A stretch of 64,000 nucleotides of DNA from Haematococcus lacustris (taxonomy: Eukaryota > Chlorophyta > Chlorophyceae > Chlamydomonadales > Haematococcaceae). The translations under genes were made by a program, and so were the position numbers. This document shows positions 52,260 through 63,499 of the stretch, one piece after another (position 1 is the first letter of the stretch; each line of letters begins with the position of its first letter). The notes beneath the pieces were generated by a model that saw only the letters and a list, made by a program, of their open reading frames with translations, was not told where the DNA came from and made no database searches. Location of the stretch: contig JASKMD010000008.1 in NCBI GenBank assembly GCA_030144725.1, positions 18,566,676 through 18,630,675 of the forward strand, in the 5' to 3' direction.

Positions 52260-53054
52260 TTACGTGACGTGCTTGCCGCTGCCAGCTGTTGCTGATGCTG
52301 AGGGGGTGCACCAGGCTGTTGCTGATGCTGATGCTGATGCTGATGCTGAGGGGGTGCACCAGGCTGTTGCTGATGCTGATGCTGATGCTGTTGCTGTTGC
52401 TGATGCTGAGGGGGTGACACCGGTCTCTAGATGCAACCTGACGGTGCTCAAGCAGTGGTGAGCATTATAGGGTGCAGTCCTGGCTGCTGGCCTCCCCACA
52501 GGGCCCTCTTGAGTTGGAATGAAGATGTCTGCTGGTGAGAGTGCGAGGCTGGCTGGGCTGAGCTGCTCTGCCATGCTGCCCATGGGCCGGCCATGGCTAT
52601 CCAGCCTTGCGTAGCCAGCCTCTGCACACCGCCTCAACACCTCCACTGAGACGGGGTGCTGCTCCAAAACCATCAGCTGCTGCTTCTGCTTGAAGGTGAG
52701 TGGGGAGTGGTGGGGGCGGCGTTTGTGCCGGTAGTTATGCACCTGACACTTGAGGCTGCGTCGAGCAGCCCGTAGGGAATGATTGGTAGCTGCTGTTCTG
52801 GATGCCACCTGCTGCAAAGCCGCATGCTCATCCTGCAGGCGTTGGTGTGCTGCCTGCAGGTCGTCTAGGTCGCCCTGCAACCCATCCACGGTGCCCACTA
52901 GGGACTGCTCCACATCCCGCAGCCGCTGCACCTTAGCATGTGCCCTGCCCACCGCAGCCTTCATGCCACTAGGGCAGTGGCGGTGGCCTGCCTGGGGAGA
53001 GCTATTCAACGCCTTCAGATGGGCACGGAGAGCTTTGCTCGGTCTCTTGCCCAT
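52260..53054 (-). pseudogene. Coiled-coil protein of the GKRPSK family, C-terminally replaced by repeat
   Basis: The frame begins MGKRPSKALRAHLKALNSSP, has a coiled coil (LVGTVDGLQGDLDDLQAAHQ), a basic segment and conserved blocks PVSVEVLRRCAEAGYARLDS, IFIPTQEGPVGRPAARTAPY and HHCLSTVRLHLET. All of these align with the protein at 58636-59785 (GKRPSKTRRQSLQELNASPK, RVSPEVLQRCAEDGYGRPDT, NFIPTQVGRRGKPAARTAAY, QHYLSTARLVLQT). After that the copy runs into a GATGCT repeat read as Ser-Ala-Thr, so its natural C-terminus is gone or lies across an unseen intron. The function is unknown. Paired dispersed copies with a basic coiled-coil start suggest a transposon- or DNA-associated protein, but I do not recognise the family. 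Confidence 0.5.
52283..52414. repeat. GATGCT hexanucleotide repeat with a nested 60-bp unit
   Basis: Runs of GCTGATGCTGATG alternate with GAGGGGGTGCACCAGGCTGTT, which itself occurs at least twice. It forms the 3' end of the minus-strand coiled-coil frame. Confidence 0.85.
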
Positions 53055-53759
53055 GGCTTGCAGGGGCTGGGAGAGAGTGGGAGTGGGTGGGAGGAGGGGA
53101 GGGCTGGAGAGCTGGGATGGGCGGGGATGGGCAAGGAGTAGGGCTAGGTGGACTGGAAGGGGGTGGTGGGAGGGGGTAACTACTCATCATACACCTGCAG
53201 CCAACGATTGATGTGCCTTTGGAGTGGTCCCAATCATTGTGCGTCAATCCAATATCTTTGTTTCTTTGTTCTGGTAATGCACGTAAGAGTCATCTTGGAC
53301 AAGAGTGTAGGGAGTTTGGCTGGAGCTCAGCGGCGGTGGCAAAAAGCAGCAAAGACGTTGGAGGGGGGGTGGATTTGCAAGCTAGGCGCCCACCATTATA
53401 GCGATGTAGCGTTGCCGTCAACACTTAAGGGAATCCTCACATCCTCGCCAAGCGGCCTGCACCATCAGGAAGCTCGCGCAGCCATGTTTGCCGGACTTCG
53501 GTGGTGTGCGCCACCGACATGTCGTGCATCGCTAACGGATAGCCAAGGACGTAGCTTACCAGTGTAGATAACCACGGTCTCTGATTGGGACACATCCGGG
53601 GTCACATGTGGCTGCCCGCATCGACTCCGATGGCAATTCCAGTCGAACATTAAACGCGCAATAGCGCATTGCAGCAGAGGCAGCAAACGTTACATCAAAT
53701 GATGGAGTAGATGGGCCGCAGTTGCATGAAGATTACCAACCCCATGTTTGGAACGCCTC
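53055..53759. other. Intergenic region, nothing recognised
   Basis: G-rich sequence (GGGAGTGGGTGGGAGG) lies 5' of the coiled-coil frame. No supported gene or RNA. Confidence 0.4.
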
Positions 53760-53905
53760 AGGCACACACCAGAAGGCTGAGCTGAAGTGGGCATTAGGCA
53801 CACCGTCAGTAGGCTTTACGATGATGAGCTCGCAGTCATGCTTTATTTAGGTGTAGCATGAGGGCTGTGGGGTTCAGGAGTTGCACGAAGCTTGTGTTAC
53901 ACGCG
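53760..53905 (+). repeat. Family B non-coding tail fragment
   Basis: It matches the 3' tail of family B fragments (18820-18925 and 38668-38815), for example GAAGGCTGAGCTGAAGTGGG and GCATGAGGGCTGTGGGGTTC. It lacks the short GGTTCGATTCC stretch present in the other copies, so that stretch was inserted or deleted as a unit. No coding part remains. Confidence 0.75.
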
Positions 53906-54921
53906 AGAAGTTGTGCATTATGGCCCTACATAACTATTCTGAAAGGACTAAAACACCTACCACAGTCACAAACCGCCACGCTTCAGCAAAGGCATGCTAG
54001 TAGTGCCAGCCTTGGCAAGAGAAAGCCTACACTTCTTCAGTTTAATAGACAGCATGTCATGCATCTATGCTCATGCATCAAAAAGCTGCACCCCCATATG
54101 AGGGTTGCAGGGCAATAAACCATGTATGCACATCTTGGCACAGATGAGCAACATATTGGCAAACAAACCTGCCAACAGCAACACACTCTAGCACTAAGCG
54201 TATAGTTCTCAGAACAATATAGCACAATGCACAGCCACCCATACAGGTCCTCTGTGCATTGAATACCCCCCTCAGCGTACAATTACTGCAGCGACATACG
54301 CTATAGTGCACATCAGTCAGCACCGCCGTGGTATGTAGGCCTCCACACAGCCCCACAGACAAACACCACAGCACCCACTCCCCAGCCTGCCCAGCCCCTC
54401 TGGCACTGACTGGCAGCCACATCAAGCATCTTGGTCAGGCATGGGCAGAGCCGCTGTATGAGAGTGGTGCAGGGTCATACCCACAGGTTGCAACTGCCGA
54501 GCAACTTGCTCTTGTGGAATTCGTGCAAGCTCGCTGCTCATCCACAGACCAGTAGCCATGCGCGGTCAGGTAGCTGGCAGGCTGCTGGGGCCAACTAGCA
54601 GGGGCTGGGGCTGCAAAGTGGTGGGAAGCCCCAGCCACCCCCAACTGAGCTGCCCTGGCTCGCTGCCGCAGTTATGGTCAGGGTTCAAGTCCAGTGTGCT
54701 GGGGTCAGTGGTCAGGCAAAAACAGCACCTCCTGCAGTCAATGTCGTGTCTATACAAATACCCGTCTCGCCCACTCGGCAGGCCGTCCAGGATGGTCAGT
54801 TCGGGTCAAAGGTTATATGTGGTCAAGAGTTGTCTGGTGCTCACATGGCTGAGCCAGAAGCCAGCTGGACGTGGGTCGAGCCGCCTGCTTGTCGCTCTCG
54901 CGAGGGATGCTGGCATGCGCC
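53906..54921. other. Intergenic region downstream of the CAP gene
   Basis: This should be the 3' region of the minus-strand CAP gene. One plus-strand frame (54418-54555, GQAWAEPLYESGAGSYPQ) looks protein-like but has no splice support or family match. Confidence 0.35.
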
Positions 54922-57498
54922 TCATCTCGACGAGCATATGTTGGTGGCGCCTGGCTGCAGCGGCGGAACGTTTGAGCGGAACTGGCCCATCCAGTTGCCG
55001 GTCGCGTCCCACTCACACACCACCTGCGGTGCCAGCGCAACCACTGCTCAGCAAGCTGCCTCTGAACCTTCTGATTAGCGAGGCGCAGAGTAGGTGGTTT
55101 GTTGTGTGCCATCACCCTACGTCACTCCTGTTGCTAGGTGAGGCAACCCTCGTCGCTGCTGCATGTGGGCCACGACTCACCACAGGGCCTCCCCATCGGT
55201 TGCCTTGTGCATCCTGCGACCACCAAGAGCAGCAAGGGCCACACCAGGGTTTGAGCCCAAACCCAGCACAGCTTCTGCACCCAGAGCATGCCTGCTTCCT
55301 CATCCTGGCCGGTCACAAGGTGCATGCAGTGCTAGCCCCCCAACCTCTCACATCACATTGCCACGGTGCCCAACAAGCAGCCAGCAAAGCAGACAGCAAA
55401 GCAGTGTGTGGTGTTCCAGGTGCACTCAAGCTTGTGTGGAGTGGTGCATGCTCCTTGTCCACACAGGTGGTGCATATCTGCAGACTAAGGTTCATAGAGC
55501 TGAATTATGGTATGGCTCAGCTGCACCCATCTGCCCACTGCTGCGGCATGGAAGGAGAGACTGCTCACTCACCGTGCTGCCCATGGGGCAGTTGCCCACA
55601 GCACATCCCACTCTGGCTGTGGATCTCCACACAAGCCTACAGCAGTGCAGGGCAGATGAGGGGCTGTGTGAGGGGCATGGCAACACGAGAAGCCTGTGAA
55701 GGGCAAGGCAGCAGGATGGTCAAATAGCTCCAGGCCTGTAGACCTGCGACAAGGTGTGAGTGTGACGCCTGGTCTGTTCGGGCTTGCAGAGTGGGGTGTG
55801 ATCTCAGCAGCAGGGTGGGCAGGGAGGGTGGGAGGTCGAGAGCAAGGTGTGGCTGGTGCTGCTCTGCCTGAGGCTGCAGAGCTGCACGGTGCTGTGGCCT
55901 GAATGTGGGGTTGGCCTCACTGTGTGAAGTGGCCTGTGTTGGGCGCCCAGCGGGGGTTGGCATAACTGTAGATGCACAGCTCCTCATACCACTGATCAAT
56001 CACCTGTGGGCGGCAGACATGCAGGCGAGCAGGCTGTGAACCTGACAGCAAGGACCAGTGCTGCTGCGCTGAGCAAGACAGGGGTGCAAACAAGCACGTG
56101 GCAGCAGCAAGGTGGCGTCGCTGACCCGAAAGTCGCAAGCCGAAGACCCCGAATCCATCCATTGCTACTTGCCGGCATGAGGCTGCCCAGGCCCAGCGTC
56201 TCCCCGTAGAATCCATTGCTGTGCTCAAAGTAGCAGTTGTCCGCCCATAGCTGCGCATACCTGCGGGTCATACCAGTCTCATCAGCAGGTCAGATGGGCC
56301 ACTGCGAGCTAGAAGGCTGACAACTGCTGTGCAGCTCGCTGTTGTGTAGCGCAGCACCGGCACTCACTGTGTCAAGGTGTTCGACCAGGTCAGTGGCGGT
56401 GAGCCGTGCCGCGCCCTCAGCTCATTGATCTTGGCCACTGCAGCCAGATGAAGCCAGGGGCAAGGACAGCAGATGACGCAACTACCAGCACCCGCAGTTG
56501 TACTAGATGGTATGCTGGGCTGCTTCCCTCCCAACATGAAGACACCCTACTGCTTCCAGCTCCTTCCACATACCCTGCCCTTGCCATCCTTGCCTCTCCC
56601 ACCACAGCCATTGCCTTGCTGTGTACTCACATGCAGCAGCCATGCCAGAGTTGGCAGGCAAGCCACTCAAGGGTGCCACAGGCACAGGCGGAGGGCTGGT
56701 CCTCAGGGGGGGTGGAGGCGACCTTGCCTTGGGTGAGGGTGGTGAGGGCGGTGAGGGTGGTGGCGATGGAGAGGGTGGTGAGGGGGAAGGGGGTGGGAGA
56801 GGGCTTGGGGGAGGGGAAGGGGATGGAGGTGCTTGGTAGCAGAGGGCAGGGGGGCTGGGTGGCTGGGGCATGCTGGCGGCTGAGTCTTCAAACAGAGGGA
56901 AGGGTGGGGGAGGAGGTGGAGGGGGCGGCCTGATGGATCCTCTCAGTGGGCGAGGGGGAGGAGGAGGCACCCTGGGTGAAGGGGGCTGGGGTGATGGAGA
57001 GGTGCAAGGCACCAAGACAGGGTCTGCCAGGGAAGAAGTCTCTGGCACAGGGCTGGATGGAGAGTCACTTGGTTCTGATAGTAAAGTCCTGCAGGCAATG
57101 AGCAAAGTTCAGCAGGGGCGGTCAGCAACCACCCCTCAGCGCACTTCAGCTGAGCTGGCAGGTACAGCAGTACATAGTGACCCACCTTGCGACACTCGAA
57201 CCTAGCAGGCGCCCAGCCCCTGCGCAGTGAAAACGGTAAGAAACCACCGTTAGTTTTGCGAATGTGGCTGGCGGGCTTCTCTGCGAAGAGCGTGCCACGC
57301 ATCACTTGTGTTGAGGTCGTGAGTGCTGGGGTATACCATGGCTGCAACGAGTCCCCTCCGATATGTTTGAAGTTGCTACAGCTTCTCCTCACCGGCAGCT
57401 ATGTCACTGGAAGCGAGTAGCACAGCAAGCATCACCACCCAGCGCAACCAGCGTGCGGGCTGGAGCGGTACTGGCCGGAGGGCGGGATGCTGCACCAT
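54922..57498 (-). CDS. Secreted CAP-domain (PR-1/SCP-like) protein with proline-rich stalk
   Basis: Eight exons close in phase: 57498-57393, 57219-57186, 57088-56631, 56437-56368, 56260-56173, 56003-55921, 55636-55573 and 55023-54922 (334 residues). Residues 1-36 form a signal peptide (WLRWVVMLAVLLASSDIAAG). Residues about 47-199 are a hydroxyproline-type stalk of SPPPSP and PPPPP repeats, as in volvocine wall proteins. The CAP domain follows: INELRARHGSPPLTWSN, YAQLWADNCYFEHS, GFYGETLG, QWYEELCIYSY, GHFTQLVW, RVGCAVGNC and VVCEWDATGNWMGQF, which are the four CAP signatures in order with the His and Glu of the usual cavity. The intron after GLGSLMP starts with GC (CCG/GCAAGT). The protein is likely in the wall or periplasm; its molecular role is unknown. 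Confidence 0.92.
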
Positions 57499-58402
57499 TT
57501 CTGGCGATCGAGGTGCTGGCTGCTTGGCCGCTTTGTTGCAGCTGCCGACCGCTCGGTTAGAAGACAACGAGCTCTGGGCGGCGTGCTTTGGTGTACTGCT
57601 AGAGTGCGGGTTTCTTGCTACTGCAGCACGGCTTGGCAAGCTGATTGAGCGCTGGAAGGCTGGATCGACGTGTATGGGTCGATGGGATGGAGGTACAGCA
57701 TTTGCAACGCCCCACCAGCATGGAGAATTCCGTAACCCACCAAAGTCAGGCGGCCCCAACATGGGGTTGGTAATCTTCATGCAAGTACTCTCTCAAAACT
57801 GCACTGTTCTCTATAGCGTTAATCACATTGGCATTGGCGGTTTAGTCCGCGTAATCTGACCATCAGCGCTAGCCATTGGAGTCTTTGCTCGCGTACTGCC
57901 ACATGTGCCCGCGAACAAATCACATCGGCGAGACGGGTCGCCTTGGCACGGTGAGCCACATCGCTGAGGCTCCATCTACCTAGCGTAGTGAGCTGGTTGT
58001 GCACAAATGGAATGTCCGGCCAACACCCAACGCGATGTCTGCCGGGCGTGCAGGGCACCTTGACGGGGTGATTGAAACATCTGGGCGTATTCGCTTTCGC
58101 CGAATACACCATTTGTGTCGGCGCACACTAAGGTATCACCGGCTTACACCCCCCCCTCATCATCTCTGTCCCCCACTGTGTTGCACCCGCTGCACCCATA
58201 GAAAAAGCGATACGTAATGTTTGTTCTTGACTCATTGCTGCATCTCTTGAAACAAATCGCACATTAAATAGCCCAGGCCTCAATCCGTTTGACTCTTTCA
58301 AAGTTACATCATGTTCCCCAGGCACATTTATACCATGGTATGCATCGACCCACCATGCCCGCCACCCCTCCACCCATCATTGCAGGAGCCCACCTCATTG
58401 AG
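57499..58402. other. Intergenic region, nothing recognised
   Basis: It should contain the CAP gene promoter (minus strand). No supported exon, RNA gene or repeat was seen. Confidence 0.4.
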
Positions 58403-58624
58403 CCTGCCCACCCCCTCCCAGCCCACCCCCTCCCAGCCCACCCCCTCCCAGCCCACCCCCTCCCAGCCCAACCCCTCCCAGGCCCCCCCCTCACAGCCCA
58501 CCCCCTCACCCCCCCCCCCCCCCCCCTTCACAGCCCAACCCCTCACAGCATAACCCCTCACAGGCCCCCCTCCTCCCAGGCCATTCCCTCCCAGCCCTAC
58601 CCCTCCCAGCCTAACCCCCAGCCC
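58403..58624 (+). repeat. C-rich minisatellite (CCCAGCCCACCCCCT)n
   Basis: Four to five clean 15-bp units (58410-58480) decay into related CCCCTCACAGCCCA units and a run of 17 C near 58510. It ends 12 bp before the ATG of the next gene, so it is promoter or leader sequence. The G-rich strand could form quadruplexes. Confidence 0.85.
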
Positions 58625-58635
58625 TAGCAACCACC

Positions 58636-59785
58636 ATGGGGGGTAAGAGGCCTAGCAAGACGCGGCGCCAATCCCTGCAAGAGCTGAATGCCTCACCCAA
58701 GGCAGGGTTTAAGTGCACCCCCAATGGTTTGAAATCTCAAAGGAACAAGGCACAGGTGGAGGCCATGAAATTGCGGGCACAGGTTGAGCAGCTCCACCAG
58801 CAGCTCGGTGATGCGGTGGCAGATTATCAGCTGCTGCAGGCAGACATGGAGCAGCTGCAGGCAGCACACCAAGAGGTGCAGGGTGAGAATGAGTCATTGG
58901 AGCAGCTGGCTGAGGAGCGCACCCATGCAATCCAGCTGCTGGAGCAAGACAAGCGCCGGCTGTCCCTTGCGCTACGCAACGTCCGGCGCTGCCGTCCAAG
59001 TGGCCCCCGGCTCACCCGGCATCAGCGGCAGCTAATGAACATCCTGATGCGGCACCGGGTGTCACCAGAGGTGTTGCAGCGGTGTGCTGAGGATGGCTAT
59101 GGCAGGCCAGACACCCACGGCAACCCCACAGGCAGTGCATCCCAGCAGCCCAGCCCGGCTGGCCCACCCTCGTTGACAACCAACTTCATTCCCACGCAAG
59201 TTGGGCGCCGTGGGAAGCCTGCGGCCAGGACAGCTGCATACCTTGCACAACACTACCTCAGCACAGCCAGGCTGGTGCTGCAGACACAAGTCAGCCGCCG
59301 CAAGCTGGGCATGTGCCGAGAGCTGTTCGTGAATGAGCAGTGCCTGGTGCCCAACCCACACCGATCTGGGCAGAGAACCACTGTGAGGCGGCAGTTGCGT
59401 GTGGTAGCCAAGTACCTGAAGAGCAAGACCCTCGGTGAGGCTGGGCTGGGCTGGGCTGGGCTGGGCTCGGCACATTTATATCCAACAGCCCCCCCCACAG
59501 CAGCCACCCCAGCAGCAGGGCCGGAGCTCGTGGGGCACAGCCCTAGAGGGGCAGATGCTGGCACCCCCCATTGCGTCGCCTCAGGGGCCTATTGCATCAC
59601 CTGATTTACGGCACATGTATCAGCTGGCTCTAGCTGCAATCGCCACCCAAGGGCAGGCTGCTCCGGCTCAAGGTAGTGAGCTAGGTGCAGCAGCGCCGGC
59701 TCCTGGCTTCACGCTACGCAAGCGTACCACACCTGCTGGGTTGGGGCTGCCCAAGACAGCTGCCAAGCGCAAGCGCAAGACTTAG
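58636..59785 (+). CDS. Coiled-coil basic protein of the GKRPSK family
   Basis: From ATG at 58636 (context CCACCATGG) the frame encodes MGGKRPSKTRRQSLQELNAS, a long coiled coil (about residues 35-110, with AQVEQLHQQLGDAVADYQLL), a basic segment (LRNVRRCRPSGPRLTRHQRQ), RVSPEVLQRCAEDGYGRPDT, NFIPTQVGRRGKPAARTAAY, and after a likely intron (donor GTGAGG near 59434 in a GGGCT repeat) a second exon ending LGLPKTAAKRKRKT, a good nuclear localisation signal. Exon phase is not settled: the obvious acceptors leave one base over, so the unspliced frame to 59604 is the alternative. A TGTAA at 59815 fits the green-algal polyadenylation signal. It is a paralogue of 52260-53054. The function is unknown. Confidence 0.6.
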
Positions 59786-59814
59786 TTAGACAGGCCCCCA
59801 GCGCCAACTCAGGT

Positions 59815-59819
59815 TGTAA
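59815..59819 (+). terminator. TGTAA polyadenylation signal
   Basis: TGTAA occurs 29 bp after the stop of the coiled-coil gene. In chlorophytes this pentamer is the usual poly(A) signal, and the position fits. Confidence 0.45.
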
Positions 59820-60204
59820 AGTGCGCAACAAAGGCTGTACCGTCCACCTCCCCCAACCACCTGCCAACCGCCTTCGTGCCACATTTCCGCAACCGTTTTC
59901 CGATCCGACTGCTTCTGCCGATGCGCATGCTCGTGTAGAGCAACCTAAGCGGCGCGAGTGGTCGCAGCGATGACTGCATGCCCCGAACCGGCTCGAATTT
60001 GAATTACTAACTTTGATGCTTTGCTGTGCACGGCCTACTGACTGGATATTTATTTTGGATGGGTGAAAGGTAGCTGGCTGGGTTAGCTACATACTGAGCC
60101 AGCTAGCATTAAATTTGGCGCAGCGAGTGCAGAGTTACAGCCGTCCTACTACCAGGGGTCGGTTTACTGCCATTTTTTGAATGTTGGGGCCGCCTGAACC
60201 AAAG
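59820..60204. other. Intergenic region, nothing recognised
   Basis: Relatively AT-rich sequence without supported features. Confidence 0.4.
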
Positions 60205-61033
60205 CCTTTGGCAAAGATTAGGAGCCGAAGTTGCATCTAGGTTATAAATCCAGTAAGGAGGAGGGCGGTACATTAGTCTAATGGCTGGTCATATGCTTTA
60301 CACCACGCAGCTGCTCCACTAAGATTGGGTGTGGGGCGGGGTGGGGTTTGAAGCGGTGCCTCTACAGGCTAAGCCAGAATCAGGGTGGGGTTTAGGGCGC
60401 GACCGATCATATGACTTGCTGAGGATTTGGTCATATGAGTGAATATTATGCATTAAAGATGCGATATGACCGAGTCCGTAGTCAAGAAGATAATGTGGCA
60501 GATCGCCACACTCACCGACCTGATAATACCACTCTAGTCTCCGCATAGTTAAATCCTGTACTCTCCGCCAAATTACTCTACACTCCTCTACTCTCCGCCA
60601 AATTAAGTTAACTTGCTCGGCTTTGGCCTGATCATATTTCATCATGCTTGATCATATTGGGTCATATCTTAATGATTTTTTCGGGCGTGCCTTAGTGGGG
60701 TGGGGTTTGAAAAGGTGCTCCGTGTGCAAGAGGACAGGTTGGATTCACTTGCATGAGGTTGGTATGTAGCACGAAATCAAACACTTCCCTGCCTCTACAG
60801 GCTAAGCCAGCATCGCACGCAACGACAACCAGCATACATGCGCTTGCTTGCTCACAACGTAAAAGCCTTTGGTCACCCCCGCCATTGGCTGCACCCCCGT
60901 GGCTCAAGAGATACCTTTCTTACTCATTTCTGCACGGATGAGGCCGCCGATTGGTGCGATGAGCTGCTTATGGCCTAACTGGAGTGCAGCCAGCCCCAAC
61001 GATTTGCCGGGTGGCTGGCCCCAACCCGCGACG
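60205..61033 (+). repeat. Duplicated repeat cluster, left copy
   Basis: Two blocks, 60205-60353 (CCTTTGGCAAAGATTAGG to GGGGTTTGAAG) and 60871-61033 (GGTCACCCCCGCCATTGG to CCCGCGACGG), recur in the same order at 61835-61981 and 62039-62201. The spacing differs: 518 bp here, 57 bp there. The first block contains TTATAAAT. No ORF is conserved. A non-autonomous element or segmental duplication with an insertion or deletion would explain it. Confidence 0.8.
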
Positions 61034-61834
61034 GACAATTCAAATTTTCAGGTCAGCACGCGACAGTGCTGCTGCGTCCCAGCACGCATCGAAACCATCT
61101 CCCAAGCTGGGGGCGTGACCGTGACGGCGGATTGCTGATGAACCTGTGCCATGTGCAAGCTGCTGCCAAGTTGCCAATTGCAGGATGCTCTGATCATTGA
61201 TGCCTGCGACTTCCGAGCAACCACGCGCAGCAAGAATTTGTCAAAAATATGTAGAAACTGAGCTGGGAAAAAGTTGACCGCCCACTCATGAAACGGCCCA
61301 AACATGATGACATCGCGCTTCTGTCCTGATTAGACGTCAGAAGCCCACACAAGGAGCAGCACAGAACTGGCAGTTTATCATTTGACGTCCTGGTTGGACT
61401 CTGACAAATTGTCAAGAAAGTAAAAAAACTGACATGGGGTGACGCGACACGAGTTGCACGCTGTTGTGGTGCAAGGGCAGCCCAAAAGCCATACCAGCAC
61501 TCTCAAGCATATCAACAGCACTAGAACACATGTCAAGGGGGGTCCTGCGCCCGACAAGAAATCCTGCGCCCGACAAGAATTTCAAACATTTGAAAAGCTG
61601 GGCCGCTGAGCGCGATAGCTGTTCTCTGACCACAGCCCCACTAAGCAGGCCATTCCCGGCACAATGCGACCAGAATTCCCAACACCCCCGCCCGCCCCGG
61701 CACAGGTGCACATCAGCCCGAGCAGCCCGCTAGCCTCGCGCTCGTGAGCTGCACAGCCCTGCGCAAGAATCGCTGAAAAACTCTTAAAGATCAGTCGGAT
61801 AGTTATCAGGGGTGCAGCCAATGGCGGGGGTGAC
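61034..61834. other. Sequence between the duplicated blocks
   Basis: No supported gene. A short direct repeat, CCTGCGCCCGACAAGAA, occurs twice at about 61543-61579. The phrase CTGACGTTCTGGTTGG/TTTGACGTCCTGGTTGG near 61381 recurs at 62341. Confidence 0.4.
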
Positions 61835-62201
61835 CCTTTGGCAAAGATTAGGAGCCGAAGTTGCATCTAGGTTATAAATCCAGTAAGGAGGAGGCAGTAC
61901 ACACTCTAATGGCTGGCCATTTGCTTTGCACCACGCAGCTGCTCCACTAAGATTGGGTGTGGGGTGGGGTGGGGTTTGAAGAGGGTCACCCTCGCCATTG
62001 GCCGCACCCCTCAGTGCTGTTGCACAGGGAGCACCTCTGGTCACCCCCGCCATTGGCGGACCCCCCATGGCTCAAGAGATAAAGGCTTTCTCATTTCTAC
62101 AAAGATGAGGCCGTCGATTGGTGCGATGAGCTGCTAATGGCCTGACTAGAGTGCAGCCAGCCCCAGCGGTTTGCCGGGTTGCTGGCCCCCAACCTGCGAC
62201 G
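61835..62201 (+). repeat. Duplicated repeat cluster, right copy
   Basis: Compact copy of the cluster at 60205-61033, about nine of ten bases identical in the shared blocks by eye. Confidence 0.8.
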
Positions 62202-62533
62202 TGTTCTGAGCGTCGCGGACAATCTTACCTTAATAGTTTTATTGCGCTCACTGCGAACTCACAAAAGGATCCAATTTCTGGGCAGATGACACATTAGGTT
62301 TCGACACAAGAAACCAACTAAGGCTGGTAGTTTATCGTCTGACGTTCTGGTTGGTCAGTCAAAAAGACAGCAAAAGGCCCAAACTTTGGCATCAAGGGTT
62401 GGCGGGGGTGACCAGCTGCGGCTTCACGTGAGCAAGCCAGGTCTTGGTTGCCTCTGGCTTCAACCGCATGCTCAGGTCAAAGCACAATGCAACTCAATGC
62501 CACTATCCAGCCTTGCGTCACTTGCTAGGCCAC

Positions 62534-63180
62534 TCAATGTGACCTCTCTGCCAAGATCTTGAGCAGATCCTGCCAAGATCTATCGCGGGCAGCCATAGTG
62601 CGGGCAGCCTTCTCCTTCATCGCCCGCCCGCCTGCCTGGGCACGCTTCTGCTGTCGAGCCTCCGCTCCCCCCCACCGGCACGTCGGCAGGCTGTCGCGTA
62701 AGGCGACCCAATCCTTCCAGATGCGAGGTGATACGGGGGGAGGCAAGGGGGAGGGTGGTGGTGGGGGGCTGCCTGTCCAGGTTGAGGCGTGGACGTCAAG
62801 GACAAGGCTGCATGTGGCTACTGCCTCGCTCAAGGGCTGCCGAAAACCCGGCTGAATGCCCACTGAATGCCGACAGAACAAACCGTCGCTAACGGGGGCC
62901 TTCCCGCTTGCAACAGGGCCCATGAAGTAGCCATCGCCGTTCTCTAGCGAGTAATGCTGATCCTCGCCATTGCACCGGAGGTGCACCACACCACCACCTC
63001 CGAGGTTGAAGACGGCGCGGCCCATCAGTGTTGCTCAAAGTGGGCCTGCCACGTGATGATGTCCCGGTAAACTGCCCCGCTCAGAGCGCCCCGCTCTGAG
63101 ACCACGGTACCAGCGGCGCAACGCTCCTCGTGCGACACCGTGGCCATGTTCGTCTTGCTGGTGTCCACGCCCACTCCGCG
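62534..63180 (-). pseudogene. Possible decayed transposon protein with an RNase H-like motif
   Basis: An upstream frame (about 63180-63028) encodes RRGVGVDTSKTNMATVSHEE and SERGALSGAVYRDIITWQA, then TGA. A downstream frame (63025-62534) encodes VFNLGGGGVVHLRCNGEDQH, ENGDGYFMG, and a basic segment WKDWVALRDSLPTCRWGGAE followed by AMKEKAARTMAARDRSW. The first string resembles the beta-strand Asp block of RNase H-fold nucleases (GIDPGKTN in many TnpB-like proteins), and the basic segment resembles the helical part that follows in such families. I could not place it in a family. The two frames are adjacent but shifted, so this is at best a broken copy. Confidence 0.3.
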
Positions 63181-63499
63181 CCGAGATGGGCGAGCGGGTT
63201 GACTGCGCCCATGTGCTGACCTGCCGGCTTCAGCCGCAGAGGATCACACTGGTGGCGACTCCATCCGTGTGCACGAACTGCGCACACTTGCACGCAGGCA
63301 GCACGCCAGGCCCATTCTTTTATTTGCAACGTCTGACTGCACACTTGGTGTGCTGGTAAGACCGCTTCAGCTGGGACACTAGTTGAAGTGCTGAAGTGCT
63401 GCCCCGGCGGTGTCCAGTTGGGACACTAAGCATGGAGCGCTCATGCTACTTTCCGGCCCTAATCGTAGACATACGTCAACAACCTGCAAAACGAAACAA
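63181..63499. promoter_or_regulatory. Upstream region of the IBR5-like gene
   Basis: There is no gene. GGTGTCCAGTTGGGACACTA near 63409 resembles an earlier GCTGGGACACTAGTTG near 63369, a short repeated motif within 130 bp of the start codon. Confidence 0.3.

Noticed and set aside
56621..57205. Gly/Glu-rich plus-strand frames
   Set aside because: Antisense of the proline-rich stalk exon of the CAP gene, which is phase-consistent with seven other exons.
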